Of a DNA stretch of 64,000 nucleotides, positions 1 through 14,310 are shown one piece after another. The stretch's first letter is position 1. Each line of letters starts with the position of its first letter. The notes under the pieces were generated by a model. It was not told where the DNA came from, did not search any database, and was given only the letters and a program-made list of their open reading frames with translations. The position numbers were made by a program, and so were the translations under genes. The DNA lies in contig JAOTON010000210.1 in NCBI GenBank assembly GCA_034440635.1, positions 124,001 through 188,000 of the forward strand, given 5' to 3'. The stretch is from Lepas anatifera (lineage: Eukaryota > Arthropoda > Thecostraca > Lepadidae).

Positions 1-1182
1 TAGTACCGCAGTGGTAAAAAACCGCCTGCATACCTACCTTAGGTGCTAAATATTTGTAATTTATAGCAAAAACGCATTTTTTAGTTTTTTTATCGAAATA
101 TATTTTAGGAAGCAAAATTTTAGAGGTGTCTAAAAGGGCAGTTGTAAAAAAGGAAATGTGAAACGAATAAAAAGTCAAATTTTCAAAATTTTGAAATTTT
201 GTTTGATCAAAATAATGTATAGTTCAAGATGAGTTCAGTGATATAAAAAACATGTTAATCAGGCAATGTGTTTTTGAGTTATGAAGCATCAAAGATGAGT
301 CTACAAGGTGAACTCCCGAAAATGCCTCGGGCTATAACTCGGTCACCGTTGGTCGGAGGGGGCTAGGATTCTCACAGGCATGTTCCTGGCCCAAAACTAC
401 CCCGGAGACAAAGTGTCATATTTTTCGATACGTGGTGGTGTCAAGCCTTGGTCGATCTGTCCTGGAAACCTTTGAAATGTCACCTAAGGTCAAATAAGCA
501 TTTTTGGTGCTTTTACTCTATAAATTTTGAATAAACAACGATATGAATTTTATTTTATTACCGAAGTGTTTGTATGGTCATTGCAAGTCAAATGATATCC
601 ATCATGACTATACCAGGTCAAGTTAGGTCAAACCGTTGACCTGGTTCAGGTCAAATTTTGATTGGGACCTGGCATAGCAATATCATATATCATTCGATTT
701 GTATGGACGAGAAAATTGCAATGGTGCATGAACTATGCCCGTATCTTGCTTGGTCTGGAAGTTATTAGCGAAAAAGGAAACGTCCTTATGTATGGGCGGC
801 TATGGACATTCCCAAAAAATTTTCAGTGACCTGCATCTCCTTAGGCTTTGACCTGACCCGAAAATGGATGCCTCTGTAGTGAAAGAGCAACTCAAGACCT
901 TTCGAATGGTGTGTCAAAATGTTTTTAGCTGTCTTAGTTTCTTATATAAATGAGGTTTTCTTACTACACCTCATATTAGTAATTTTGACTCATTTTGACC
1001 TCTGGTGACCTTGATATTGATCTGAAGAGAAAAATGACCAAGTATCTTCGAAGTCACTTTTGAAGAGCTTTCGATCACCGTTTTGCGTTTTTTTTCTAGC
1101 TCTCGTAGTTTTTGAGATAGTGGGGTCTTTTTTGACCCACCACCAGGGTGAAGGTGGCTCATACCCGCCACCGGGGCAAGGG
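1..1182 (+). mobile_element. TTAA-type TGACCT-rich element, divergent member (family D), left end not seen
   Basis: The stretch is dense in AGGTCA/TGACCT hexamers (for example around 619-660, 830-860 and 995-1010), like the bodies of the TTAA elements elsewhere in the window. Its right end reads ACCGGGGCAAGGG followed by CTAA (1183-1186), close to the right end of the 1-kb elements (GGTGGGGCGAGGG then TTAA). No left end was found, so it is either truncated by the window or degraded. No gene is seen here. Confidence 0.4.
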
Positions 1183-1804
1183 CTAAAGACTTCAAAACTT
1201 CAAATTTTGTTTCAAAAAATTACTTGTGGGCTAAAATGTTTTTCGCTTTCAATTCTCTGGACCCGGGTGACTTTGTCTACATAATCAGTTACCAGTTACC
1301 ATTAGAAGTTATTGGTGGTCGATTTCACAGGCGTATGAACAGGGTGAGAGCCATGGCCCCGCGATCTCCCAGATGCCAACCATTGTCCCGATGGCGAATG
1401 GAAAGAAACGACTTCAAAATACACCAAAATGCTTCCACTCCCATACTCTGAGTGGTATTTTACCTTTGGTCGATTTCCCCTTATTAGATCCTTATTTTCA
1501 TTCCTCAACTTTGCATTGTAGGAACTGGAGTTGTAGCTGACACCACAATTCAGACCAATTATTGAAAGTATTGAATCCTATCAATAAACTTGGTGGTTGT
1601 TGTCGATTTGACCACCATGTATGAAGCCTTCCAAAGTTTGATACTAGAACGGGAGAGATTGGGAAGATGACTAATGGAACGTGACCTTCGCTGGCGGTGG
1701 GGGGAGGTTCCGGCTTTTGCTGACTATTGTTGGCGGAGAGGGGGTGTGGGGAGGGTCGGGGAGGGAAACATCACGGAGAGCCATTAAAACATACGGCTAT
1801 TCCC

Positions 1805-2089
1805 CAGGGGCGGACGCAGACACGAGTTGGGGGGGCAAACCCATGTCTGCCTCTCCTCCTGGGGGTGGGGGGCGTGCAATTTGGGTGCTCGACAGACCTA
1901 GTATAAGCTACCTCTCCAAGTACATGATCGCTCTCCTTGGGGGGGGGCAATATTTTGTTGCTCTACAGACTTAGTGTAAACACCTTTTTTTCAAAATTTT
2001 CCGGCGTTTGGGGGCCAAAACATAGTTTGGCCCCCTCCAGCGCTTTGGGGGAGCATGGCCGGAATGCCCCCCCCCTGCGTTCGCCAATG
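1805..2089. mobile_element. hAT-like MITE, 285 bp
   Basis: The left end is CAGGGGCGGACGCAG and the right end, reverse-complemented, is CATTGGCGAACGCAGG. Flanking 8-mers ctattccc (1797-1804) and ttattctc (2090-2097) agree at 6 of 8 positions, fitting a decayed 8-bp target duplication of hAT type. The interior is G-rich on the left and C-rich on the right and codes for nothing recognisable. Confidence 0.6.
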
Positions 2090-2097
2090 TTATTCTC

Positions 2098-5000
2098 TCA
2101 ACGGCTCAGTTTGTCCGTGTGTCAGTTTTGCCACTAGATGACGTTACAATCCGGGTGGTTCGCTACCTAAATCCGATACTCCGCTGTTTCGCTACTTGTG
2201 GACTCTCAAAACGGTAATAGAGCTGAGGTGTCTGCATTCCATGGTTGAAGTAGTGGTTTCTTTCGATCCGAAATCGACTAGATAGGGGATGTTGAAGTCG
2301 ATCTCGGGTTTCGGCATTCCTGGCCGAAATTCGTAATCAGCGCCTAAAAATGTACTTACATAAGTGGACGTGGGGACAAAAAGTTTTACAAACGTTTTGC
2401 AAAAACTGCCCAGCCTAATGTACCTCTGTATAGTTGTACAACTGTAACATGGGGATGTATGGATATTTGCGCTACCAGGCAGTTTCGCAGTATTGGTGTG
2501 GCTGATAGAGCTGGGCCTCAGTCTTCGATATCTTCAAACATGGTACGTAGTTAGTTACGGGGAGGCTTTATTGGATCTTATTGCTTGTCAGAAGAAACAT
2601 TCCTTAACTGGCTAACGGCCTGGCAATAGCCTTAACTGCTGATCCCCTGCTGCGGAAAAGCCAATCTGGGCTATTATGCTGACATATGGCTTGATGTCAC
2701 GTCTTGCTCAAATTAGACTCTTATTAAGGCTAGAAATAAGAACTAGAAGGCATTGACAGATCTATTCATCTGAAGACGACCGCAAACTTGCATGATTAAA
2801 TACTGGTATGTACTGTCGCGTCACTGAGCGAGAGCAGAAGCTGCTATTTCGATATCAGGTGATACCTGGGTATTATTGACTGTGATTTGGGCTATATATG
2901 AGGACTAAGAGTTAATGATAGATATCTTCTGTCGTCTGTTGACGCATTCAGTTGTTCACTCCCCTCGGGAGAGATGGAATATGATTGAAAAAAGGTGTTT
3001 CATGCATGCAGTCAATCCATATTCGATTTAGGTGCCTGGATCCCGGCACGGACAGGTCTTCTTCCTGCCACCGCCACAAAGAGGTCCAATCAGATCTCAA
3101 GCCTGTCTCCAAAACCGATATCGATACAAAAATATGAATGGCGCTAAAATCACCATAACATCTTCTACTGTATTCCAAGCCTGAACCAAATCCATTTACA
3201 TGTGGCACCACAGGGAGTCAAACTATTTATAATTCTGACCGATTTAGAAAAGTTTTTTTATAGCTCGGGAGTCAGTTAAGTTACAACAAAAACAACCACC
3301 TGTCAACTTTATCGTCCAACCTTGTGGACTATAAATTTGGTAACCTTAGCCTTAGGTCAATGTTAAATATTCACATTTTGATATCATTGCACATATCATT
3401 CTAAGCCGTGTGTCACGGTGGTGACTTTGATACAAACATTATCATTGCATCTTATTTGGGTCAAAATTTGTAAATACAGAGAAAAACGGTCCGGGCATGG
3501 CGTTTTTGGTACTTGTAATTCATCTATCATCCTCATTTTGTGCTACAGGGTAGTTGCAACGCTTATGAAGAGATTGGGCCCCCATAGAAGCTCCAGCAAA
3601 TTATCATAAAAATATTTCCGTAAGACAGACGTACTCACTAAGTCTCAGGGCACTTTCATGACCAGGTTCCAATGTACGGCACACCCTCCTAAGACAGAGT
3701 TCAGAACTTGCGTAATATTCTTGAGACATGTGCAAGCAAGGAGAAACTCAATGCAGAAAAAGTACCCATTCATGGCACTCAGAATCTACGGGCATGGCTG
3801 CCCCACACTGAAAGAAAAATTGATTCCTTTTGGATAAATTGAGTCGGTGCTGAAAGCAGGACCGGATTCTGGTGTCAAGCTCGGTTGGAATCAGGGAGGA
3901 TCATGTTCATTGTGTTCCCGTTGTAGACCTAGATCGAATCTAGCAAGTATTATTTTTTGAAGTTTTTTTAAATTTTTTGAACGATCACCATAATCTCGGG
4001 AATAACACTTTGATGACTGGTTTCAAATGATTCTTTGCTCGGTTTAGGAAACCTCCACGGCATCAATGTAAAACCAGCAAAATCGTCCTAGAATCATTAT
4101 ATTCCAACTCTCCGCGAATCATGGACCAAAAAAATATGCCCCTCCACTTAACACGGCAACTGAATTCGGTGCAAGCCTCAAACGAAACCGCCTCTTTTGA
4201 GTCTGCATTTGGCATAAAAAGTAGTCTAGTGGCAAAACTGATGCTGGTATAATTGTAGTCTACGAGTATGTGGGATACTTTTAGTCGTGCCTGGAGTTTC
4301 ATTGGGTTCAATGAATGTTTCTCGTTAGTCTTTGTGTTTTTTCTCAAATTAAAACTTTCTGTAAAGGAAGTTACTTATATTGCTGTTGTGGCATTACTAT
4401 TACATTGACTTTGCTTAATGATACGGATGGCAATCCACTGTTTACCGCAGTCTACTTTAGCGTCTAGAAAAGAATCATGACGTTGTATTAGGACACAAAC
4501 ATCCAACAACAATCACGTGTTAGTTTTTCGGACATGCATGAAATGCCTTTCATGAACAATCGTCACTGATCTCGCCAGGGGGCGGTCCAGGCTTACGATT
4601 CAAGCATATGCCGCAGCTGCCTGAGATAGCAGCCCTCGCTTAATTTGGGGATATTTAGATAATTATAAACATGTATACTTCAAAGCATTCCCTCATGGCT
4701 GAGCAAATCTCACTCTGTATACGATATGGGTCGCTGTATCCAACAGTAACAGAGGCTTCTCACTTCTTGCATCAACTATGCACAGCAAGGGCTGTTCTGC
4801 GCGGCCACACTTGGGGCTTTAGTGCGTGTTGTTGTCCTCCAGCTGACACACATGGACTCCTGGTTCAGGCAACCGGTATAATGCAGGCCTGAACCGTCGC
4901 AGCCCCGGCATGCTTCTTCACTTTCACAAGCTCTGTGCGGAGTCTGTCGGTCCTCAGACTCAGCGTAAGCTTCTCTTGATCCATTATCACCGCCAGGTCT

Positions 5001-8000
5001 GTCGATGTGGTTTCCCCCGTACACCATGCCAAGGGCCAGGTTAGTTATTGTCTTTTAAAGGGGTTGGACGTGTTTCTGACGCTCCTAAGAAGTGGTGTTT
5101 TTTTCAGCAGCATTGAGCTTTTATTGGTCGTGAGTATATGCAATCGAAAGATTTATCTATTTCTTATAACATCGCAATAATCGCATAATGGTGCAAGCAA
5201 CACTTTGTGACAAATGAATACAAAAAGATTCGACATTTTGTGACGATTTCGAAATCTTGAAATTTTTCACAGCAGGCAAGTTCGTCTGAAGCTACTTGTT
5301 TTTCGTCCGAGGCGCGTGACAATCCTTAGTCAGAGTTACTCCTAATTTGGATGGTTGGGAAATAAACCAAATACATATATAACGGACATGAGAAGAAGTT
5401 GTAAGGTCTGCATTGTTACTGCATATACTTCAAAGACAAGTGCAAGAATTGCCTCATTACAACTCGATAATTATCATGACTAATACAGTCATTACAAATC
5501 CAGGGGTAGTGACAGAAATTTCGAATAGGAAACATGGAAATCGATAACAGCAGCATAGCGAAGGGCAGTGGGATCAATTTTCCTACATGATTTGAATACA
5601 AGTTGGAATTGACCGAAACTATTTAAGAAAGGAACCCGGGATGCGGAGTCATTAAAGTACGAAGATGAAGTTCAACAAAATAAAATGCTGAACTGGAAAC
5701 AGACAGTGACGTCTACAAAATCAAAACTAATACGATGCCGAACACCGCCGATTTCATCTTCATCTTCTTCAGTTTATTTGTGTGTTTTCATTTTATGTGT
5801 GTGTGCGTGTGTGGAACAATCCTATCCTTATCCTCCTCCTTATCCTTAAACTATCTGGCACAGGCTGCGCCTTGGGCAGCAGCGACCCCTAGGTAGTTCC
5901 CACCTTCCTTTAACCTCATCCATCCTAATCCTTACCATCTCCTTTCTAGTCTTCATCACTTCGTCCATTCGACGACGCTTGAAAAGCCACCGTATGTGTG
6001 AGTGTTCGAACTATACAATACAAGGGCTGCTTAGCTTCTTCAAGCCCCTCAGGCCAAAATCTGAGTTGGATCGATGTAGGAGCAGGTGCTGACGAAAGTT
6101 GAAAAAGGTTAGCAATTCCTCTCGAATTTCGCTCGGGTCACGATGCCGGAGCTTCGTGGCCGGCTTTGCGTGCATAGCGGGAACACAGAAGATGGCGCGA
6201 AACGGCGAGCAAGTTTTCTCAAGCGCGGGTCGGAGCGCGCACACGCATTCTCCGGATGCCCTTTAACGTGGATCAAAATACACTGGGGCTTTGAATGATT
6301 GTTTGACTGAAACTCCCATATTCCTCTTTATTTCCGGTGACAGAATATATTGATTCCTGGTATAATGTAAGACTTTGGAGAGGATATAATAGCTCTTTGA
6401 GTTTCGGGGCTAGCATAGATCGGGTACCTACGGCAAAATAATGATGTTTTCCGGTAGAAATAAAAACCCGCATGTAACACCGTATTGGTATCATATTACA
6501 CTTCTTCTCACTATGTTTAGAAGCCGAGAATCATTTTAAGCTGTCGAGACCGACATAAACACTGCCTTTGATGGAATTATGCTGGGTAGAAGATCCAGTG
6601 AGAGTAAGCATACTCAAATGTTCCTTGAATAAGGTTGAGTGCCATTATTTTATGCTCGAACAGATCGTGATCCCGGCTTAGATAGAGCACATAGGAATGC
6701 AAATTTCTCTCAGTGCAAGCAGCATTCAGTCTTGCTTACCGAAGGATTGAGTGTCAGCGTTGTCGAAGCTCAGTGCACGGGCAGAATCAGTTCCCCGCCA
6801 CATCCCGTGGGAGGCCATTCCATTTTGTTGTTTGGGACGTCCGCAGGGCCGAGTGTGTGCACAAAACGAGGTGTATTTCACTGTCATGTTCAATGAAGTA
6901 GTCAGGAAGGGATCAAATTCATTCCTGTCAGTTTATCAGGAGGCTTTGACCAACTATTGCCTCACCTGTTATCCATGGAGCTGAGGACGGGGACGGACAC
7001 CCTGCAGAGATGCATTTTAGAAATGGTACATTTGGGGGCGTCTACTGGTTTTACTTTTGGGTTTACTATTTTTTTAAGAAGCGTGCACTAACCGATGTGT
7101 CTCTCCAAGGGCTTTTGAAAAGTGTCAAGTTATTGAATACACCTCTTCTAGGAGCTGAGGTACAGACTAGTTTGGCCTATTACCTTTGATTAATAGTAAA
7201 GTAGTTATGCACGGGTTTCGAATTAATGCCATGAATTGTTTGACCTGAACCGACCTGTTAGTAATGTTAAGTGAAAGTTTAGAATGTTACGTTAAACGTG
7301 TTACGTGTAAAACGTTACGCGTATTGCAAGGTGACAAGCGACGTGTACGAACCGGTCTGTAATCATTGGAAGGGGTCTGACTGATCGTCGGCGATGTCGA
7401 CGAATATGGGTAGCCAGCATGTTTTTTCAATTGCTATGGGGTTCCAGCCAAGCGCTTTATGTCTGCACTCAAACAGAATATGTAGATCAGACAATTTTTG
7501 AAGTATGAGCAGGTTTTCTATAAGGGATCGGTAGTGTTCTGCATAAGCATCGTCACTGGAAAAAGTGAAGGGGCCAGCCAAACGTTAACCTGATGCTGAC
7601 ATTCCATTAGCAGACATTCCATTCCATCAGCTTTCCACGATAGCACCAAGAACTGTTCAAATTTGGGCTCCTCGTTGCCTTCCGCAGCGGGTGGTTATGA
7701 AAATGTCCAGTTTCCTCCCATTTTGACTGAGATCAGGGAGATTTTTGGCCAAAAGTGGAGGGTGGGGGCTAGGCCTCCCCTGACCCCCCTTTTCCGACTC
7801 CCATGGTGTTCTGTAGATACTATATTTGCATCCACATGTGAAATCGTTTCTTTCCAGTATTTACTTGCCCTGACGCGCCGGCTGTTATTTTAATTTCAGT
7901 CTTGGGAATTCACTCTGATATTTTATAAGCAGGTGAATGAACTAATGAGACTGTATCCCTCAAATTGAATGTGGCACCTTTACAGCGAAGTTTCAACTGA

Positions 8001-8030
8001 GAAGTAATGTGCTAGAGAATACAGAAAATC
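2098..8030. other. No recognised gene
   Basis: Mostly AT-rich sequence with only short open frames and no familiar domains. A low-complexity TTATCC/TCCTCC stretch near 5818-5940 precedes a block containing GGCAGCAGCGACCCC, which looks like a repeat-element tail but cannot be assigned. Confidence 0.6.
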
Positions 8031-8040
8031 CATAGTTTTT

Positions 8041-8454
8041 ATGTTTCATTTGTCCCAGAACACACCATTTGTGGTGAAATGCCGTGTATTCGGAGCAGAA
8101 TGTGGCCCGTGCCGGCCCTGTGGGGCCCCTGCCATCGCCGAGCCACCGCCGCCAGCTAAAAGACCCGTACAGAGGCGGCGCTCAGTCTCCGTGCATTTAA
8201 GTAGTACACCCATGACACAATTGCTCCGTAAAAGGAAAATTCGGAAAGAGGCTAACACCAGGCGTTTTGCACTGTACTCTACGCAACTGATGGCTCAGTT
8301 CAAACCTCATGAAGATGTCGTATTCTCGTTAACGTGCAGCAAGTGTCGTGGTTTTGCACGTGAGCTGGCTGTGAAGCCATTCAGAAGTGACGCCGCGACC
8401 ACCCACCTCGAACATCATGACATCAGCTCACAGGACATGTCTGAAGCCACCTGA
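8041..8454 (+). other. 137-codon open frame of unknown status
   Basis: An ATG-to-stop frame of 137 codons with no signal peptide, membrane segment or domain that I recognise. It has a short Pro-rich stretch and an Arg/Lys-rich stretch, and a few Cys including CSKC. It has no visible splice context and no neighbour to give it a role. In a 64-kb AT/GC-mixed eukaryotic window a frame of this length can occur by chance. If it is real it could be an exon fragment. Confidence 0.15.
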
Positions 8455-8699
8455 ACACCAGGCAGTCGATTCATCACCGGAGGAAAAGCCGTACGTGGAA
8501 ATAATAAACTCTCGAAATTAGTGGCTGGTGGAGGTATGCGCTGTGCTAGCTCTACGGCGCAGTTGAACCGTTGTGGGGCATACTGTCGGCTACTAAGTCC
8601 ATATCCGTAAATCATACATCTACAGACCTTAACGCTACAATACCATTCACTGGAAATAGATTCCTTCAAAATTATCCGCTGTATGTTCCTCTGTTTGAA

Positions 8700-9030
8700 C
8701 CAATGGGTAGCAATATCCCACGGCCCGTTGTGGAGCGGGGCGGCCGTCGGTAGCAGCAGAGACGGCGGCGGCGCCAGCCATGTCCAGACAACGCTGGAAT
8801 TCCATGGGCGATAGTCGGTCGGGAGCTAATCCGCCGGCCTCTCCACTTTCCAGAATCCGGTCCCGAGCAGGGTCTGGTCGGCCCGGCAGGCTGGCCGACT
8901 GGTTGGTAGGCTGGTGTCAACACCTCCACCGTGGGGCACTGCAGGCGGTCTTACACCAGCACCCGGCCGGAGCCACCAGCAGCCCTGCTGCCATGTCTGA
9001 TGACGGAGGCAAGCCTGCTGAACGTTAGCT
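8700..9030. other. GC-rich, CpG-rich patch
   Basis: A sharply GC-rich patch with open frames on both strands (plus 8780-9028; minus 8672-8929), none with a recognisable domain. On the plus strand, TCTCCACTTTCCAG near 8840-8855 looks like a splice acceptor. It could be an exon or promoter-linked patch of an unrecognised gene; I cannot decide. Confidence 0.3.
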
Positions 9031-12000
9031 TTACATGGCCAGTGAAATGTAGCCGATAGTCACAATCTGCGGGGCTTGCATTACTGTTAGCCACCATGCG
9101 CTATAAAAGCTACATGCTAAGTTTGATTTTTACGCAAAGATAACAGTAGACCGTATAATCATGGAATAAGGGTAAAGGTCTATTCTATTCCATTCCTCAG
9201 ATATCTCTATTCCTTGGTATTATGCTATCCATGTTTTATGAAATGAGAGATTCGTCACGACATTTTTTGTTAATTATCGTCAGGATGAATTGCTTTACTG
9301 TTGTAGCACTGCCAAAACCTTATAGAGATAAAGTTGCTTACTTGGACAGTTTCAAGAATAAAACTGAGGGTAAGCCATATTTTTAGACTTTAAAAATTCT
9401 ACCAAAACCGTTTCCACCACTGCAAAAGTCATTCAGTGATGTGGAGAGCAGTATGTTATACAGGAACCGTTCCCATGGCGGCAGGACTAGACTTCTGAAT
9501 GGGATTTCCAGCCGAGCTAATCACGATTGAATGTGGTGTTTCCATGGCGTTTGAAAAAATCTGTGTTATGTATGAATTTTTATTGATGTAAATCCGAATT
9601 AATCTAAATTTCTAGCCCATCTCCGGAATTTTCCGTCATCGTTGGAAAGTCATGCATTTCCATCTGATTGGTGGCCCATCCGAGAGCCCACTTTAAAGAT
9701 GAAACAAACCTGCCAGATTAGGTTGATCAGCTATGACCATCATCTTTAATCATTGACTTTTCCCTCTTCCTTAAACAAAGAGAAGGGATACTATCTGGTC
9801 ATCACCCTCCAAAGCGGGAAGAGGGGGCAAACAAACCATCTTTTGCTCTCCTTCCAAACCAGGGGAAACTAGTGTTTCATTTTTATCAATTGGAGGAGGA
9901 CCGATCCGTCAGTAAATATATTCTAAGCGTTTTTGTCTATTTGGAGGGTACCTCTTTGAAGGAGAAAGATATTACCTCAAAAGAGGAAGAGAGAATGAGG
10001 GCGTTTAAAGTTCTGTCTTTTGGGGGAGGTGGGCGGCAAGATTGGCTTCAAAATAATGTGGTATACAAATGCGTTGTCATGCCGCGTTTGCGACATTGGA
10101 GGGGGACACTGGTTTGAAGAGATCGCTTATGGGGCTGCTCCTGCGCCCTTCGTGAAGAACAGTGGAAATGAAGAAGTCGGCCATAATTTGCCTAAATATA
10201 CCCCCAAAAGCCAAATTGGCTAGAAACAGACAAGAAGATCAATTGAATCTGTGGAAGGATAAAGAAGTTTGTTTTTTATGGCAATTAACTAGCTCTTTTT
10301 AGCAAAAAAATCAGGCAGTGCCACATCAACCGTTTTCAGGGAGGGGACTGGAACAGCCCCTCGGTGTATCTGACGCCAAAATGATTAACTGTACCGGTTT
10401 ATTCCTACCAGCCGCTGCCTCCACCGTTGAACGTTTTTTTAGAGCCCAAGGCTGACATTAGTTTGGCCCTCCAAACCTACTGATTGAATCCGCTCCTGCC
10501 TAAATCCGTAGATACATGGTGCTGCTGAAGGTATTGTGAGATCACCGTACCTAGCCGACGGCTTTGTGCTCCCCCATGATTGCCTATCGTAGCTGTGCCT
10601 GCACGCCACCCTGTCTCTTGCACCCCTACACATATTGTCCTTAAAGGGAGTGTCCCTACTTTATAATTGGTTTTGAACTGAGAAGGCAGTTTCGTAGAGC
10701 GTGCTGAGAAACCATTATTGGCATGTTTAATTTCACCCAAAGCTCTCGGCATACAATTTTCGCCAGCTTTAAAGCTCAAGGTAAAGGTTTTATTGCCTTA
10801 TTTAAAACCCATAAACCATACCCTCCATATGGTTGCAGTAATTTTATTAGCCTTAAGCCCTAAGCGTCGCCCACTCGCTGAAAACACCATGCTAGCGAGT
10901 GAGCCAGAATGCAATCGCCTGTGGGCCGAAGTGCGCCCAATGACAGCATCACACATTACACTCTTCCTCCCCTGTACTTGTGAAAACAAATATAAATTGT
11001 TTTTTTAATCCAGCTCTGAAATTATTTTTTTACATCAGGCGTATGCATCATCTTTCCACAACTGAATAAATACGGCCGCTGTACCGTTGCCCCGTGCTTT
11101 GTATGTGTGTTCGTCTTTTATGAGTTCTTGCACTTGTTTCACACGACAAATCACTGTTAAACGATTTAGTTATATACTTGGTAAATTGTAGCGCGTACTA
11201 AAACGTCATCTGTCGTTCAGCTTTTTTTCATGCGCCAGTGCTGAACAAGGCCGAGAATGGTCGGGCGGACCGAGGGACGATTGCCGTGGCAATTGAACAA
11301 ACATGATAATGAAGATGAGAGCGGACGTCCTCAGCGGAAAATCTGTTGCGGACCCTGAGATTATTTCACAATGTATTTGAATAGCCCCTGCATGCGATGT
11401 TTGCCATGCGGAAACGGTGTGAATGGGCCTTTATAGCGAGTCTATGATCAAGGTTTGGGATTTCACTGATAGATACAAGTGTTATTTTGATATACGTCAC
11501 ACATTGTTAGAAAAGAGGAGATATTTCAGTTTAGGGATGGAAGTGTGGAAAAATGTTGTTTCGTGATTTTCAGACCTCTTGTTCTTATATTATTCTTTTT
11601 AGAATGCCGACAAAGTGGCCCATTCCTTTTAAACAAAACGTATGTTAAATATTGCTGCGAAACTTCCTAATGCGAGTGCATATGGAGGAATCCCGACTCA
11701 GGTGTCTAAAATTGTTATCAGGATTGTGGAGGATCTGATTGAATCATAAAAAGGGGCGTTTTCATGATCACATGAATCTGGCCTGAACCGTTCGAATCTG
11801 GATTCCGAGATCTATCCTGATCCAGTTTGTGCCATGAAAACGGATCGTTGACCCAACTTTCTAAAAAGGCCTTGAAAAGGCATGGTGTGGAATTCGGATA
11901 CCCGAATATGCTTCGTTCAGACTTACTTCACAAAATGTTTTGAGTTCGGAGCTTTCGGTCTGTATTTACAGAGCTTCTTCGGTGGGTCTAATCGGATCAA

Positions 12001-13750
12001 TTGGGCTGGTTACCAAGAGTCGCGACAAAATGAAAAGTTCGGCATAGTCACGTGATAGTAACAAATGTTTGATTCTTGGAAAGGGCGAGAAACTGCCTAT
12101 ATTATAATTAAGGAAATACGGATAAGTGGTTTCTTATTCCTGTAATATTTTTTCCTATTCCCTTATTCTCTTTTCCCTTTTATATCCCCTACCCCCTGGC
12201 CTACTTCCTTATTTTTAAAACATTTTCTTATTTCTTTTGTAGATTTTAACTATTCTGAAATTTTTTATTGGCCTCCTATTTCCTTAGTTATCATATAGGA
12301 GATTTTAGCCCTTCCCAGAAATCACTATCTCTGTCGCGTGACTATGCCGAACTTTACATTCTGTCGCGACTCTTCGTAAACCAGCCTACTTGATTCGATT
12401 TGACCCGCTGCCGAAGCTCTGTAACTACAGACCGAAAGTTCCGACCCCAAAAAACACTTTATAAAGTGAGCCCGAACGAACCATGCCTTTCTAAACAAAT
12501 GATTGTTATCTTGTTCAGTGGCGGTGCTTGAACATTATGACAGCCTAGGCACGATTGGCGTAAGGCTTTTTACCGTCGCACGTCGCCCTGACTTTTTACC
12601 TATTAGACAGGGCCGATTCCAGCAGGTCGGCAGGAGAAGGGGCAAGCTCAAGTCGATGAGCAAAAATAATATTTATGTTTAAATGTTTAATATCACACAA
12701 ATTGAAAAATAATAACATATGTCAGTGGGTTGTGGAAACGGTTATGCGGCAGTATATGAAGGTACAAGGCAAAATTCAAGAAGGATAGGTAGGTAGGTAA
12801 GTAAGCCGGGAAGGACAAGGTACTCACAAGAACTTCCCATTTCAAGGACAGCTTCGGCATTTCATTGTTTATGACGTCCAATTTCTCGCTGTACGATCGA
12901 TTTTTGAACGGATTTTTTTTAAATTTAATCCCCCAGATTTTGTGCCATGACTCACGTTCTTCATAAGGGTTTCACAAATTAAATATCTCGCTAATAATTG
13001 CCGAACAACTGTCCCGCACTAGAGAAGGCTAGACATCCGCGAATACAAGAATGTCAATAAACGAATCCGCTGTAAGAGCTGCAAACGTGGATTCTCAGAG
13101 ATGCAAATTATCGGCTCTTTGACCCAGTGATCCGAAAAAGGAATATTCTCTGTAACTTAAACATCGAATCAAATTAGATTTATTCCACATAAAATACATA
13201 CCTACTTCGACATTTAAAAGTGGCTAGGCAGTGCCTAATGTGCCTCTATGGTAGCGCCGCCACTGCTCTTGTTTAAGTCCATTAGGGAAGACACAGCTGA
13301 CAAATAAAGGGCCCAATCTTTGTGTTCGCAGGATTTCTTCTCTGGCTCAGTCTTAGTTTTCGCAGGATTTTGTTTCCTTTATGCCGTGGACGTAAAATAA
13401 ATGCATACTGGAAATCTTCGTAAAAGCTTCCCTAAGCATATTTTAAGGCCGTGTTGCTAGTACGCGCAAGGCCCTCAGCACACCACGTGAATCGTAAATC
13501 TCTGTATTCTTTGGTGTTTGTCGATGAACAGTTTTCTTCCCACAAAATATAAATAATTCAGGCATAGTATCAGCAAAATTCAGGGCAATAAAAATATTTC
13601 TTTAAGCTTGACTTAGTTTCTTGTCGGCATCGATGACATAGTTTTGACAAGAAAGATACAAGCCACAAGCTTCGTACCACGGAGCTTTGACGGTATAGTC
13701 ATTAGTCAGCCTCTTTGGTGCAGCTCTCTGGTAAACATCAAGGTCCAGTG
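9031..13750. other. No recognised gene
   Basis: Only short open frames without familiar domains, and no clear repeat with definable ends. Sequence is AT-rich on average. Confidence 0.55.
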
Positions 13751-14039
13751 CCGCTCATTTTTGGACACGCACTCCAATAACAGGTGAAAGTTCGGAATCC
13801 CATATACCCGGCTGAGGAGAGGGGCTTCTCCTCATTCGAGCTGTCTTCATTGTTGCAGCGTCACGGCTATGCTGCCCTGGCGGAGTCGGACGCAGAAGTA
13901 GCTGGTAATTCGTCACGTGACCGTTCTGACTGGCGAGCTGTATCGGTACCGGGCCATCAATAAAAACAGTCCTCATTCATATATTTGCAGAATGCAAATC
14001 CACTGCTGTCTCAACGGATCGGCAGCCGCATGATGTGAT

Positions 14040-14310
14040 ATTCCACTTAGATTCAGCGCGTTCCGCTTACAACGTCATCGATGTTCCACGAGAGGGCGCG
14101 GCGTGACGAAATCGGCCGCATTCGGCCTCTGAACAGCCGCCGGCCGGGCTGCTGACTGCAGCGTTCTAATGCATCTCCCGGATGGGCCGCTGAGCCGGAA
14201 CGCATCAGGACTCTGGCTCAGTGACAGCTCACGGGCGGCACTGGCGGTCAGCATGACCTATCAACGGCTTCGGCTCCGGGAAAACTCGGCCGAGTCACAG
14301 TCGACTTAGA
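14040..14310. other. CpG-rich patch without long open frame
   Basis: Unusually rich in CG and GGC/GCC compared with its flanks, with restriction-like palindromes such as GCCGGC. No long open frame and no repeat ends are seen. It may be an unmethylated promoter-type patch or an old GC-rich repeat. Confidence 0.25.

Noticed and set aside
4063..4347. 94-codon minus-strand frame and other 60-100 codon frames in 2-15 kb
   Set aside because: Length, composition and lack of motifs fit chance frames; no splice or domain support.
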